64,000 bases of DNA from Distichodus sexfasciatus (GCA_032718565.1 JAVGVS010000056.1:636501-700500), one strand, 5' to 3'. Positions 24,601-39,600 are shown, counted from the stretch's first letter. Made by a program: numbers and translations. The notes: a model not told the origin generated them from the letters alone.

Positions 24601-27600
24601 ACAGAGGTCACATTTCATTATGCTGCACTGTCCACTGTGCTGTGTTAAAAATGACAAATAATCACTCGTTTTCTCTTTTAAAACTGTCTGTGCTTAGTGA
24701 TGCTTCTTTATATGATGCTGAATACTGATAAACCTTTGGCACGGTGATAATTAAGGGATCTGAAAAATGCTCATATATTTCCATAATCTTCTAGATTTAT
24801 TTTAATTATTAATGCATGAAAAAGGTGTTGATGGCAAGTATGAACCTGTTACCAAAATAGGTCTTTTATGCTGCCGCAACTAAAATAGTATGTGCAGAAC
24901 AACAGCACTGTGGTTTTTGTACAATTACAACAGCAAAGTCCACAGTTTTAAGCAAAGAACCCAATTACCACACTTATTCTTACACCCACACACACACACC
25001 ACCTTTTCTTGAGGCATTTTTTTTGTTTGTTTTTTTGTGTGTGTGGAGTCCTGTCTGTGCCCCTCAACAATAACATTTAACTATTAGTTACGATTTTGCT
25101 AAGTAAAAGGATCTGGACTGCATCAGTCACATGATGAGCATTAACCAATCATTAACCAATGCTCACACGTGACGGCAGAGCGCGCTGGTTACGAGCCGGG
25201 AACGAGCTCACAAAGAGCACGCACCGTTTTACCGGCTGGGCGGTGCGGAGCTGTTAACTGCACAAGTAGTGGTGGTCATTAGCCGCTAGCTAACTGGGTA
25301 AGGGTGTCATGGGTCTGTAACTCTGTCCACCCTTTTAGGGAACACATTTTGTTTTAAAGTAAGTTACAGGGCTTTTCCTACCTTTCTGGAGGAACTTATG
25401 TTCACTAAACGATCTAATATGCATATCACATAATTATGGATTATTACTCGTTTTTACGATATAAAAAAAGAAAACAGTATTTTAAAAGAAAATACACATT
25501 AAGAAGCAATTATATATTTGGTTTATATTTGAAATATGACAAAATTCTGATTTTGGCAGGCAAGTATTGTATACATACAGTTTTAAGCATTTAATAAAGC
25601 TTTCTCCCTTGCACAGAATGGATAGTCAAGCAAACTGAATCACCATAAATACATTATTTTATATTTATTACTTTATTTTTTTGAATGTGAATGTGGGTTG
25701 TTGTTATTCAGCCTGGTTCTATGTGCCCCTTCTTCACTTTGAGCACCCTTCAAACATCTTTGCACGGCCCTGCCACACACCCACACACACACTGGCATTA
25801 TGACTTTCAAAATGGAAAGGGTCCGACACTCGTTTAAAATGACCTAATAGGCCATCACCTCCATCCAAAAATATCCAAAATATCCAAAATATCGTTCATC
25901 AACGTTCTTAAGAAGATATTTGTTCTTAAACCATTTTTTTCCTAAGATTGTGACATCTGCCAGTTTCTTATTTGAGATCTAATGTGGAATCTACAAACAG
26001 TGAGAACAACACTCTTACACTAGCGTTATTTCATGCCTGTTTGTGCAAGTCATCTACAGTTGTGTAACATAGCGTTTAAATACGTGACCCGATCTGCCGT
26101 ACTGAGTTGGAAGTCAGCGTTCTATTTATTTAGATGCAGGCCGATTATATTTGAAAAACATCAGCGTGTCGTTTTTTCTTTTTGGTCTTATACGAAAAGG
26201 TCTTCAAAATTAATCTGGTCTCAAAAAAAAACGTGTTGCGTGATGTTTTTTCAACATAAGCGGCCCGTATCTACTACAAATAAATAGAACGCCGACTTCC
26301 GACTCATTACGGCAGATCGGGTCACATATATTAGCGTTCTTAAGAACAAATTTAAAACAAAAAGTGTCAGAAAATATTGGCGAATGAGGCTCATTTTTGG
26401 TCATGGACGATGCACATCCTTTCTTTAACCGCCACGCCCTCTGGGAGAGTGGAAAGCTACAGAATTCAGAAGAGGCTGGAAATGAAAGAGTCACTTCCGC
26501 TCATCTTTGAAGTGGTCTATCGTTGGGAACTGGCTTGGAGGAAGGGGAAAAGGAGGGGCGAGGAGGGCAAACTCTTCCTCTGAGGAACTGAATTCTCTTT
26601 TTTTTGGGGCATGGCCTCAAGCGTTCCAACCAGAGTAAACCCCCCCTTCCTCCTTTACTTGCTATTCCAGCTTTGAGAATACCCTCTTTCCCCCTTTCCA
26701 TTTTCAACTCCCGAAGATGAAGAGGCAGTTTCGAAGTTGCAGGCCTGGTCTTCCTGTCCTCCTCTCCTCCTCCTCCTCCTCCTTTAATGCTTGGGGGGTT
26801 TTTGAGATTTAAGGTACGGAGACATAGATGAGGAAGGCGCTCTTGGCTTGTCAGGGAAGAGATACAAACCCAAAATATATATATTATAAATATATTTAGG
26901 CAATGTGATGTTCCACACCATTAATACAATCATCTCTTACATACATCGACTAATATATTGTCCATAGACTAATATATTTAAATTATATTCTAAATATACA
27001 ATAATTGGTATATTTTGTATACCAATTACCATGTAAACTTTGGTAGTGCATTGTAGTATATTTTTTAAAAATATATTTATGTATTAAAATGATGTCTTCC
27101 TTGTAGTTTTTTCACGCATTTTCAGTCGTTTTAAAGACCCAGTATCTTCAAAAGAAATTTCAGCTCTAAGTTCATCATATCAAAGAAACGGTTGTCATAA
27201 TCCTCGTCAATTTTGGTGAATGAACACTGCTACATAAGTAATTAATTCTCAATTAATTTGAAAATACATTTATGCGCTCAGTCTTATAGCATACACACAC
27301 TGTTAATAAAGTCGTCCAAAGTAAGCAATATAAATTTTCTTGTTCTGCCTTTGCAATATACGTTTCACTGGAAGGGATGAAGACAGTAGCAGGATAGTGA
27401 ACACAGTCTACGCTAATGCGGAATACAACACGGGATAATGGCGAGAAAATATTTAAGCGGGAGGACAGCGGGGGGAAGGCTAAAATGACAGAGGAACGAG
27501 AGAGCGTTGGTAGATTAGAGCAGATAGTTTGCTGTACATGTTACCATAAATTCACGCCGCGCTATAATTCATCTGGTATAGCGCGCATAAGTTCAGCTCT

Positions 27601-30600
27601 TGGCGTTCTCATGCATTAAACTTATGTTTGGAGTTCTTTACAGCGGGTTAAACATGCCGTCATGTTGACAGTTTATGACAACGCACAAAATAGTGGCGGT
27701 GCACTTGGTGGTTTAACGGCTGCGGCGGTGAGAAGCCAGAATGTTACGGGCAACCAGACTTGGCTTATGACGAGCTCTCTTAGCGAACTTGACCAGACTA
27801 GCAGGTAGGCTATACCGGGTGGTGGGGCCAGAGCAGTAGGCTTCGTTTTAGTCCCACCCTACTTAGACCTACCGTGAAAAGCGAAAAACTGTTAAACTGC
27901 ATAACTCCACAACGTCGTAAAACTGAATAGACTGTAATTATCAGTAAATATGTCTGTCAAAGCATTTGCTTCATCTAATTCATATAACAATATGCCTTAA
28001 TTGATATGTATACAATTAATAGAACTAATTTAGATGTATTTGGCAGAATACTGTCAAAGGGTATATTTATAGATGTAGATTTAATATTTTGTACAACAAT
28101 GTATCAATGTATTTACACTGATATATATTGTTATTTTTTTACTATTTCTGTTGTTAGAAATATGTCGTGAAAATATATTGCATAAGATATGTATTTTTCT
28201 ATATATTATTTTATTACAAAATATACTGCACTATCTAATATATAATATACTGTAATATATTTCTGAATTGTTTGTCATTGTGAACACACACAGTACACTT
28301 GTCATAAATTTTCAGTGGTATCTTTTAGCCGAGTTTGAACCAGAAACCTTCCGATCACGGGGCTAATTTAAACAGTGTGTGAGCGTACAGTTTGTCTCAT
28401 AGTTTACCTGAATTGATCGCAGAATGAGAAAGACCTCAAAACATGGAGTGTGGAATGAATATAAATTGGCAACAAACAGGCTGAACCAGGATGTGCAGTG
28501 GTTTTAAAGTTCTGTGATATAGGAAATGGACTAATTTCAACGACAATGCCAGTCCTTATTTTTCTTCCACCCAAAAGGAGACCATGACAGAGCCGGTTCG
28601 CTTCACATTGTTTTATTTCTCCCTCAGCATCTGGCTCTCTGCACTCTCACCTGCTGTCTTTGTTTCACTCCCTGAGGATGGGAGCGCTGAGGGAGATGGA
28701 AGCGAGGGACAGTGTGAGGGAGATTTCTGATCAAACAGAACAGGTATTTAAGTGAAGCAGCATTACAGCAACATTGATTAGTTGAAGTGAAGTGTGGCCT
28801 GATTTTTGACAATGTTGCAGAGGTACGTTCCTGAGTTCACAGATACCTCCATGGTTTTTGAGAGCAGTCTTTTTATAGTTAGCTTTAAGACCTGAGGTAA
28901 TATAAAATCTATAAGCCTTGAATAGTCCTTACTAAAGCTTGGTCATAATCAGACAAGTTACTACAGCTCTGTTGAGTGGTGCTTCTTTGTTGTGACCCTC
29001 CTGACTTCAAAACCAGTCACTTATGCATAGAATTTTCAAAATTGAGTTATGTTTCATGAAAGGGCATAAATCAAGCTTCAAAAGCGATACCTATATCAAA
29101 TGAATGGGACGACATATGACTGAGATATTAACATTCAAAGGAGTGGGTTTCTCCTGTCCGCCAAGTGAAAGCGGAGAAATCTTGAAATTGACTCTCGATG
29201 TGTAGCACTCTGCAGGCGCTTGAGTGAAATTGGCGGCTACGTTTGCATTTCTGATGGCTAAAACATTTCCACAGCAGCCACCTGGATAGCCTACCTGCGT
29301 TAGGTTAACACAGACCGGGAGGCGAAGATGGATTCTGGAAAATATCTTCCGTTAGTCAACCAGTGGATTTACCGTAAATATTGAAGTAGAGCGGTCAAAA
29401 CAGAAACTTTTAACATTCTGCTGGAATTGAATTCCTCACCTCAAGAAAGTCATGTTTTCAGGATGGAAAAGGTAAGTTTTTCAGAGAAATTTATTCACAA
29501 CAGTACAGTATAGACCTTCCACTGTTTCAAAAGCTTTTAAAACAAAAACCCAAAATTTTGCCAACATAAACGTTTGTTTTTCTCGGAAACCTCCGTTGCG
29601 TCAAGCAACTGGTTTTGCCGTGGAGGGTCACATATGACGATGAATACTGATAAGTCTTTATAATGCTGATAATTAACGGTCTACTATATTAAATGCTATT
29701 TATTTTTCTTAACCACAAACAGGAATAACATGCTACTAAACCACAAATGTAGTTTCGAAGACACTATACAGACGCTTTACAAATTGACAATATGTGCCAC
29801 ATTTCACAGACACACTGCACATTTATAGACTCACTGCAAATGCAAAAAACTTAATAAATGCTCTGAATTGCCACAAAACAAAGAGTGTTCCTGGACGACA
29901 CTTTATTTGTGCATACTTTTCAAAGGAAATACAAACTGTTAAAACTGAATTATATTAGCTCCATGGGTTAACCATCTTTACTGTCAAAAAGTTGTATTGC
30001 GTTGTGTGTGTTGTCGACATGCGTTTAAGCTGATTGGAGGTATAACAGTTTGGAGTTGGGCCTTAACAGTTGGAAGGTGTTCTGGTTCCAAGTCCCAGAC
30101 TGGTTAAAGAGTACTGCTGAGGTACTCGCGAGCAATGTACACGTCCACAAAACACTTCGTCTTTGCCACGTCTGACGCTGCCACTGTCCTTCCACGGATG
30201 GATGAAAAAAAAGCAGCGGTCACATTTCATTGTAGTGCACTGTGTGCCATGTACGTCAAATCCAGTCACTCATCATCATTTAGCAGCGTAATCAAATTTG
30301 CAGCTTTCAAAGTTCCATGTGTTTTCTGTATTTGCAGTGCGTTTGTAATGATTTTGTAAAATTACTTTGTTCTTTCTTTGCCATTGCTTTACTATCATGT
30401 GTCCATGATTTTGTATTATACCACTCGTTCTTGAGTTGTGAGTCACCTCTGTTGCATTTTAAAGCTTGTGTCTTGAATTCCCTCATAAATTCTAGGTGTG
30501 GTGCTTCCCACTACCGTGCCTCACATCGCCCTCACCTTCCCGAGGCTAAACGGGTCTGTCTTGAGAATTCTGCGACCATCGCAACACCTGGTCAGCTGCA

Positions 30601-33600
30601 GGCCACTTTTGACGCCGGCTACGACAACTGTGATGCCGGCTGGCTCTCGGACCAGACTGTAAGGTGAGGCCGAGGCTGGCCAACTCAGGTTTTAATGTTT
30701 TACATGCAGTTCCTAGGGCCGTGCTGTGACTAGCTTTGCTGATTAGAGGTGCAGAACAGTCAGGTTCAGTTTTCCAGGAAATGTAATTTTGCTTTAGCTG
30801 ACAGTTAAGATTAAGGGGTGCAAACCATGTGTAAATCACAAGTTTCATCACGATCCGATATTATATAGATTCACCGGACAATCACTGGACACCGGTGATT
30901 CAAACACTCTGCTGTATACCAAGAGGACTTTTTAGGCCGTGAGATCAAACCTTGTTATCTCTCCTGTCTAGTCACTATAATAAGAGCTCATTTCACGTAA
31001 CACAGCCCTCCAATACCAGTAACTTCCACTTCAACTAAGAGCTCTTTCATCGCTATCATGAACCAGAATCACCATCCACGATTTTCGTATCTAATAATGA
31101 AGTACATATATAATCGATCGATAAATGAGAGCAAAAATGCAGCTTTTTGATTGGCAACCAAACTGTCTACCTAGCGAGGGCTCTAAATGAATATCCTAGG
31201 AAAATCGTAAGTAAATCACTGACTGCCCAAATGCCCACTTAATGCTGTGAGTGTGTACAGGCATCAGAGGAGCGGAAGTAAACACGCGGCTGGTTTTAAT
31301 GGCTTCGATGAAACAGCGTATAGCACTTAATGGCACAGAAATTACGTGGCTCATCTTAAACACAGCTTTTCTCCAAAACTACGAGTGCTGCGTAATATCT
31401 TCTTAATTAGATAAACATACGCTACCGCTTCATGTAGTGAATATGTTTTGGAAAGCTACATTGGCCAACTACTACTCGTTGATATTTTAGCTCAAAAATC
31501 TTTGGACAATTTAAAAGCCATTCATACAGCCAACTACTGTTTTACTATAGTAATTAACTTTTCTGGCTTCAAACTTGAAACTATTTACAGCTTATTGCTA
31601 TCATTTTCTCCTCATCCTCAAACTCCTTCTCACAGGTACCAAGAGTGTTAACAACGATGCCTGATAGTTAATCATCTCAAATTCAACAATAAAATAGGGG
31701 TGCTGAAATAATTACATATTCGATACTCTTTTATGTAAACCTTGAATAAAGGTGTCATCTGGCCCTTGTCGATTATGTGATTTTAACCAGCGGTCGCTGT
31801 CCCCAGTGGTCGTGCGGCATTACAGCCCTGGTCAACATGCAATCCGCTCACTAATGAAATCCTTTTTAAAAGTATTCCTTTTTGTTTTTTCAAAAAGATT
31901 TCCAGATATTTGGCATCTTTAACGAATACGTGAATTTAATGCAAATATCTAGTGATATTTGGGGTAGTGATGCCTGGGATGGAAGCAGTTGAAAACCTTC
32001 CGGTTATATCATAATAAATGTTGGCAGTAGTTTTCTTTCTGGCTACAGCATAAAAATTGAAGGTTAAAAACATCCCAGTAGTAACTATGACTGCACGATC
32101 TGCATGCAATGTGAAGTAATGTTGAACAATTGATGGGCTGCGTCGTGATGTAATTTGTTAATTTGTTAAAAAGCATGCCATTTTTGGTGATTCTATATCA
32201 CTGATAAGCAACTGATAAAAAGGAATTAAGTTAGCAGCATCAGCACTTCTAGCACAGGGTTTTACATGTTTGGACTTGAGGACAGGGGATCACCCTCTTC
32301 TCCCTCTATCTCCATCTTTCTCTACCCTCCAGTTGAAACAAATTCTCCTTTGTATTTTGCCCCGCACAGGTATCCCATCCAGTCTCCCAGGCCTGGTTGC
32401 TACGGCGATCGAGACGACACACCTGGAGTCTTGAAAGTGCGGCATCGTGAGCCCAGCAGAGGCTGTTTGAAATCATCTGCTTTTTGCCGAGAAAGTCTGC
32501 AAGGAGTAAGCGTCAGCCATCAGGGTCAAAGATACCACCATGAAACCTCTTTGTTTAAACCAGTGGTTCTAAGAAAAACATTTCCTGCAGGAACCACCTT
32601 CTGTGTTCCACATTACAATACAGTCTGCAGATTCTATCATTTCCCAGCACGTTGTGTTCTGGTTTTCGCTAGGTTTTGTGTCACGGTACATTACGTCACA
32701 CCCTCTTCAACTTGACCTTCAACCGTGAGGAATCACGACACATAAATGATATTTGATATCTCATATATCTATACACACGTGCTGTGTTTATTAGTAGCAT
32801 ACGACTCTCTGGGAAATGTAGCATTTCCCACTAAAAGCGTTTAAGATTCAGTTTAATCTTCCCATTTATTACGAATAACATATATTTTGTAAAAGCAACC
32901 AGTTTCTCACAGTGGCCATTTACTTGATATATATTTCATCCTGATGCATGTCACAATTGTATTACGCTCTTATGGAATACCTCAAAATGTATACCCTCCA
33001 GAAATGAATCAAAAGCGCGTTAAAAGGGTAAAATGGAGTCAAATGTTCCGTCTTAAATACTAGTAATTTCTTTCCATTAAGCTCAAAATATTTATTTCCA
33101 TTCTACAATGTTAGAGAGTGAAAACATAAATATAGAAAAATGCATTATTTGTTATGAAATCATTTTCATTCTATGTGAAAAGTTCCAAATGATAAAAGTG
33201 TTTCAACCTCGCTTTAAACATATTTTTCTTCAAATTATAAACCCATGAGAATATCTCTGCAGAATAAAAACTCTGAATATGAATATGGTCTTGTTCCACA
33301 GTCTTGTGCGAACATTATTTTGGGAAAAATAAAATGTTTGCTTTTAGTGTGGAAGACTGTGTAGAACAATTTTTTTTTACACTACTCAGGAATCGATAAG
33401 AAAATTGATAGATTTGGATTGATAAATTAAATTAATAGTTTCATTGATATTGATAAAAATCTTGTAGAATCCCACCTAGTCTTGTGTAAAATCTTCATTT
33501 TGGTGGGCGTTGTGGTTATGAATATCTCCTCTAGGCAAAAGGTCCTGTGGCTCCCATCCCTGGGGTGCCATGGGGCCTTTCAATGTAACTCATAGACTGA

Positions 33601-36600
33601 TTAGTTACATGAAGCCAGCTCTTAAATATGCGTGAACTGTGTTTGTGTTTGGCGCCGTCCGTGCGATACGTTTTGCCTTGCGCCTGTGGATGGCTCACAT
33701 TCCACGGACCCCGGATTAAGCCAGTTCAGATATTAAATGAAGATCCCATTTTACACTTGTCACCTGCTAGCCAACATACTTTAAACCTCCTGACCCCCTC
33801 AATATTTGAGAACACTGGTTGCTTCGAAATGATGTGAAGCCACGACCCATCTACTGAAACCCCGTGTACCTGCTTTCTGTCCAGATTCCCTACTGTTCTT
33901 CAAAACTAGGTCACCATCTTTTCAGCCCTGCGCCACTATTCATGCCAGAATGGGTCTGTTGTAACAAGTCTGTATTCTTTTGGCTGGTTACTGTAAAAGC
34001 CCCCCTGATGAGTACACGCTTTGTGGGTAATTTCTTGCAGAAAAGATGGTCCTGTTCTGGAAGTGTGCTGAGCAGAAGGAAAATCTTCAGTTTAGGAACG
34101 GTGACAGTGCTGTGCAAGTCTCTCCAGTCTCATGTAGCTCTTTTGTGGTCTCAAAATTGGTTATTTATAGCTTTTCTCAAGTGTGCTGTTCTTGCGTGCG
34201 GTTGAGTTACATCAGACCCTACAAAAAAAAGCAGAATTGATGAAATGCACACTCAAAATTTGTTTACTTCTCTCTTGGGTGTATGCTTGAGGGCCCTGTA
34301 GTATTCCATTTTAGTTTAGAAAGAAACTGCAACTGTAGCATTGTAGCATCGATATTAGCTCAACTTTGGCATTCAGCTGTACCATATTAAGCTGCTTCTC
34401 AGTGAAGGTGTTCTTTTTTAAATCATTATTATCTACTTTACCAGGGATCCATACTTGTTCTTACTGTTGGGAAGCTACTTTTAAATGGTAACTTTTCAAG
34501 CTGCACACTACTAATGATTAAAAGCAGGGATGGACTGCGACTAAAAAACTGTCCTGAACTTTCTCCCAAGTAGGCCCACCAACTGGACGTTTAGGCCTCC
34601 GTATGGATTTTACACTTGACATATTATCGTATTCGAGTGCCCCTGCTGTTGGCTGCACTAGATCTACGCTAAATCTTGGTTATTGAACAAAGGCAGAGAC
34701 GGCGGCACGTGGAGACCTTTGGCGTTCCTGAACTTTTCAGAACAGGTGTAGTCAACCCTGATTAAAATGGCTTGACCAAAAACTATTTATTTTACAGGCA
34801 CAAGAGCTGCCTGTGATCACAATGAGCGCGCAAATTGACAAATCCCTCACTTATAGCCACTTGTCTCTCCTGCTTTTCTCTCTTTTAGGTGAGGTGTTCT
34901 CTCCAACATGCCAGCTGGCCTCAGCCTCCACTCACTGCCACTCACTGGGCGCTCAGCTGGCTACGGTGGGCCAACTTTTCCTGGCGTGGCAGGCGGGTTT
35001 GGACCGGTGCGACCCCGGCTGGCTGGCCGATGTGTCACGCTACCCATCAATCAGCCTTGGCGCAACTGTGGAGGTGGCAGGCAGGCGTTGAACCCTCTAC
35101 ACCACAACCTAACCCTTTTGGCTTCCCAGACACTAGCCTCTTCGATGCCTTCTGCACAAAGGTAGGCTGGGTGGGTGCACGAGTGAACCAGCATGCCAGT
35201 GTTGGGGAATGGCTGCTTAGCAACTAAACATAAGTAGCTTATCAGGAAGCTAATCTTATAATGGTGTAGCTACTGTAAATCATCCCCTGTAGAGTTTGGG
35301 CCTCATTAGTGTACCAGAGGGCTACCCTGATGTTTTTTCTGGCTTTTTGCAACATCCCAGAACTTCTCGTAAGATTGCTGGCAGGGCATTGCCAGAATTG
35401 TTGCTGTGGAAGCTAAGTGGCTTTTCTCCCCTAACGTTCAGTCTCGTATTGCCTTTGGCGTTGGAAGCTGGTTCAAATCAGAAAATGTTGGTGAATGGGG
35501 CCCATTGTTAGTAGTCCATAATTCATTAGACCGCCTTCACATGTATTACAGAAAAAAGAACCCGAGAAAGCCAAGGCATACAAACTTCAGAGTTTGGACT
35601 CAACTCCGCAGACGACTAGGAACAGCTCAACAGCAGGCCTTCCTTCAGCCCTCCACCTGGACCGGCCTGGTAGACCTGGATAAGGAGGATTTCAACTCCA
35701 TCGCAGACAACAACGAGTCCTCAGAGATTTCCGAAGAGCATGTGGTAATCCATCTCAGACCTGGAGAGGTCAACCCCGCTGGGGAGGCAGCGACAATGAC
35801 AACGACTCTGAGTGGATCTCTCCGCTCTGGAAAACCAAATTCAGACTTCAGGGGGCTCGGCAGTGAGGCCAGAAAGAGAAAGAAGGATCCGAGGTCAAAA
35901 GCATCCCCAGACCCTCCTGGCTCGCCGTCTTTGATCTACACAGGCTCAGGGCCCATAGCGTGCTCTGTGATGCTCCATCCCTTGTGAAGCCCTGGAGGTA
36001 CTGGACTGCGGGGAGCGAGGACACACAAACACTTCACAGGTCAGCCCTAACCAAAGGCGGCCTCAGAGCAGCTTTCGGTGGACAAGGTGAAGCCCAGCGG
36101 TGGGATTAGAGGGAGCAAAGGAAGCACCGATAATGCCATTCTTGAACCCGAGAGCATGGCAACTTCAACCGCTCCACCCAACGTATTCGGAGGAAGGGCT
36201 TTGGAGCAGGAGAAGGAGGTGGTGTTGCAGCTTCCAGAACAAGAGGTGAAAAATCCCATCAAAGCCAAGATAGAACTGGAAGGTTCACAGGCAGAGCTGG
36301 CTAATGGTAAGTATGCATAGCAAGAGGGACAACATTCAGGGAAAAATTCAAGAATTCATCATAAATCAGACCCTCCAGGATTTCGCAATGTTGCGATCCC
36401 TCGCTTTCATGTCATAAATTCGTAATCCATGAATTCATCACCACCGTGCAATTTGCTGAGCCGTATGTCAGCGAAACTCGCTTCCTTGTTAACGTTTGAG
36501 AGCGCTGACATTAGTGTGATGATAAAAACATCACATTTACCTAAATAACTAAATGATTAATGGTTAATCAAAATAGTAGTGGGTTTGTTCCATTCATTTG

Positions 36601-39600
36601 AATAATTGTTAAAGAATCATTATAAAGGGGACAAAAAATTTTTTTTTGAAACTTTGACTTGCTCCACTGCTTTATTGCAACAAAACGCCTAAAATCACCT
36701 CAGCACTTCATCACAATTTTTAGAAAAGCTGCCACAAAATCAGACATTTTTGAGCGCAACAATCTCAAAAATGGCCCCAATATCCTGGAGGAACTGATAA
36801 AGCATTTGTTCATTTTTTTAATATATATTCATTTATTATATATATTATTTATTATATACACATTATATATATATATTTCTGCAACAACATCTATCTGAGT
36901 ACGTGGACTTTGAAGATCTGGAATGTTGAGGCCCTGAAAACACAAATATTGATTCGATTCAGGGTTGCTGAGGGACATTGAAGCTACAGCGTCCCAAAAG
37001 CCCAGCCCGTGCAAAACTTATGTACATACTGTAGATGTTTCTCAATTTTCTATCTGATGAACAGGGCAATGTGAACATGTCCCAGAGAGGCCAGTAGTCG
37101 GGGGTGGAGGTTGCTTGTTAGAGACATTTCATTCCCAGTGAAGAGGAGAGTAGGAGGGGGGTTGAAGAGGTCATAGCACTGAGATATACTGTATTCCTAC
37201 CTCTTCGCCTCAGGGCTTTAAAAAATGGAATCAATGGCTGTCATGGGCAAGGAAATGATATGTGTGTGGCTGTGTGTACAGCATCCATATACAGTATACA
37301 TTCTGTAGACATCTGAAATAAAATGAGCCAAACTGTGGCTCAGAATGTAGCTACACATATATACACGGTAGATTTATTATTAAGGGTGTTTTACTATACA
37401 TTTAATCAAGTTATTACTGTATGATTAAGAGCCTGTTTACACGTATGTGGATGTTTTTATAAACATTTTTAATACATTTGGGCCTTTTGTTTACACATAA
37501 ACGTGTGTGATAAAAACGCCTCACATTTACCTTAAAAAATAACTAAATTGTTAATGGTTAATAAAAATAATAATGGTTTTGTTCCCTTCATTTTAATTTA
37601 TTGTTAAAGAATCATTATAAACGGGGACAAAATTGCAACTTTTTCCTCAACTTTGACTTGCTCCCGCAACTTTATTGCAACAAAACGCCTAAAATCACCG
37701 CAACTTTCACCACAATTTTTTAGAAAAGCTGCAGCAAAATCAAAGTGAAGAATTTTCAAAACGGTGGATTCTGTGGATATGTGTAAACGTGTAAAACGCA
37801 GTTTCCGTAAAAGGATGTGTTTAGTTCTGTTGTGTGCGTGACTTTAAGGTTTATGTCTACTAAGTTCCTGACTGTGTATGTCCCGCCCCTTTCACGATTT
37901 TGATTGGCTAGCATGAGAGAAGTGACATTGACGAGCGCAGCGCTGTTCCAATATTTGAACAGATTTCAACTTGAAGTGCTCTGAGCCCTGTGGTAAAAAC
38001 CCTTATTCACCGATGTCTGTTTTTCCGCTGAAGGCGCTTAGCGCTCTGAACAGTGAAGCTCACTGGATTTGTAATAAAAGTAGGCGCCGCCAGCACAAAA
38101 ACGCGTTTGGTGGACACCGACCCAAATACCTTAAATTCCTTACATTCCATAAGCGACTATGGTAACCACGAAGAAGGCTACGGTAGCGTGATTCCCGCTA
38201 AGCATGTCACCTGCTATTCACTGACAGTTTTTTTAAATGACTCAGACAAGTGGTAAACATTTGGAATAATTTTGTGTTCTAGTGTGTACGGAGATTTTTT
38301 TAACCGAATGTTGTGTAAACGCAATTTTAAAAAAATAAATACATTTTAAAAAATGTGTTTATAAAAATATCCGCATACGTGTAAACAGGCCCTAAGTCAA
38401 AGTTGTGGTTTTGTAATTTGCTGCGTTTTGCAATGGAGGCTCTGTCAATGCAAATATCCTCATCCCAGAAGCCATATTCAATGGGGGACATTAAAGTTTA
38501 ATGCTGGGTGAAAATTTAGCTTTAGTCAGCATGCATTATTTACATCCGTATCTAATTAATGCACCGCGGCCGAGCCATCAGTTGAGCCAGAGCATTCCAG
38601 GTCTCTTCCAATTAGAGAGTGGTCTGTGCGGTTTTGAGATTATCTTGGGTGTGTGTGTGTGTTTGAGAGAGTGAGAGAGACACACACACCCAGAGTAGTG
38701 CCAGAAAAGCTTTGTAGCAACATTACAGTCAGAGCTGTTTCACTGAGGCGTCCGTCCAGGCAGGGGCCATTTAAGCGAATTGGGCTTTGGTGGCTATTTC
38801 ATCCTTCACTGGGTCCTGCTTCATCTTTTCCCCTTGTTTTGTGTTTGATTGGAAGGTGGATGCAGTGAATTTCAACTTGACTGAGAGATGGAGCTGCATG
38901 CTATGAACTCTGTTTTGCCCCTGAATAAAAAAAAAAGTAAAGCCAGGGTACTAAAGATTTAAATAATGCATAAAATACTCCAAGAGAAACCTCTTTAGGC
39001 ATCTTTCAGTAGATGTGCAATGTTCAATCATGCATGTATCACGATGTTTTCACCTTGATCAGATAACCCTGTGGAACTATGTTTTAAGGAGAAGCTGGGA
39101 GGCTCACTATACCTACAAGTTTTATGCCTCCAGTGCTCTGTAAAGCAGGCACATTGTTTCACGATCTTATGTTAGTGAGAATGACAGTCGTTTCTTATGT
39201 TGTGCCTCAGATCTTTATTTATTCCATCCTGTCCCTCTTGATAAAGGACTTGAATTGAGACGAATGGGATTTAATTATATATTCATTTCATTATTAAGAC
39301 ATGTACATGACTGTGCAAATTGTGCCACGTTTTGGCAGTGTTGCACACAGAATTGAATAATTTGTTATAGATTAAATATTTCAGTATGCATACAGAACAT
39401 GTGATCTCAGAAGATCGCTGAATGTTGCCTTCAAGGCAGCCTGTGTTACCTTTGCAGCTAGTTAAATTATCCATGGATGTCTTAATTTAAAATAAATGAC
39501 GCACCCCCACTTGAACCACTGGGAAAAAAAAATCTTCACCCGAGGCTAATCTGCTTGCTAATAGACAGGACAACGCATAAATACAAAGTGTGCAGTTGTG

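Noticed and set aside
34889..35091. Separate short link-domain protein ending at 35091
   Set aside because: Link-module text continues past the stop in other frames, so the stop reflects a lesion rather than a natural end.
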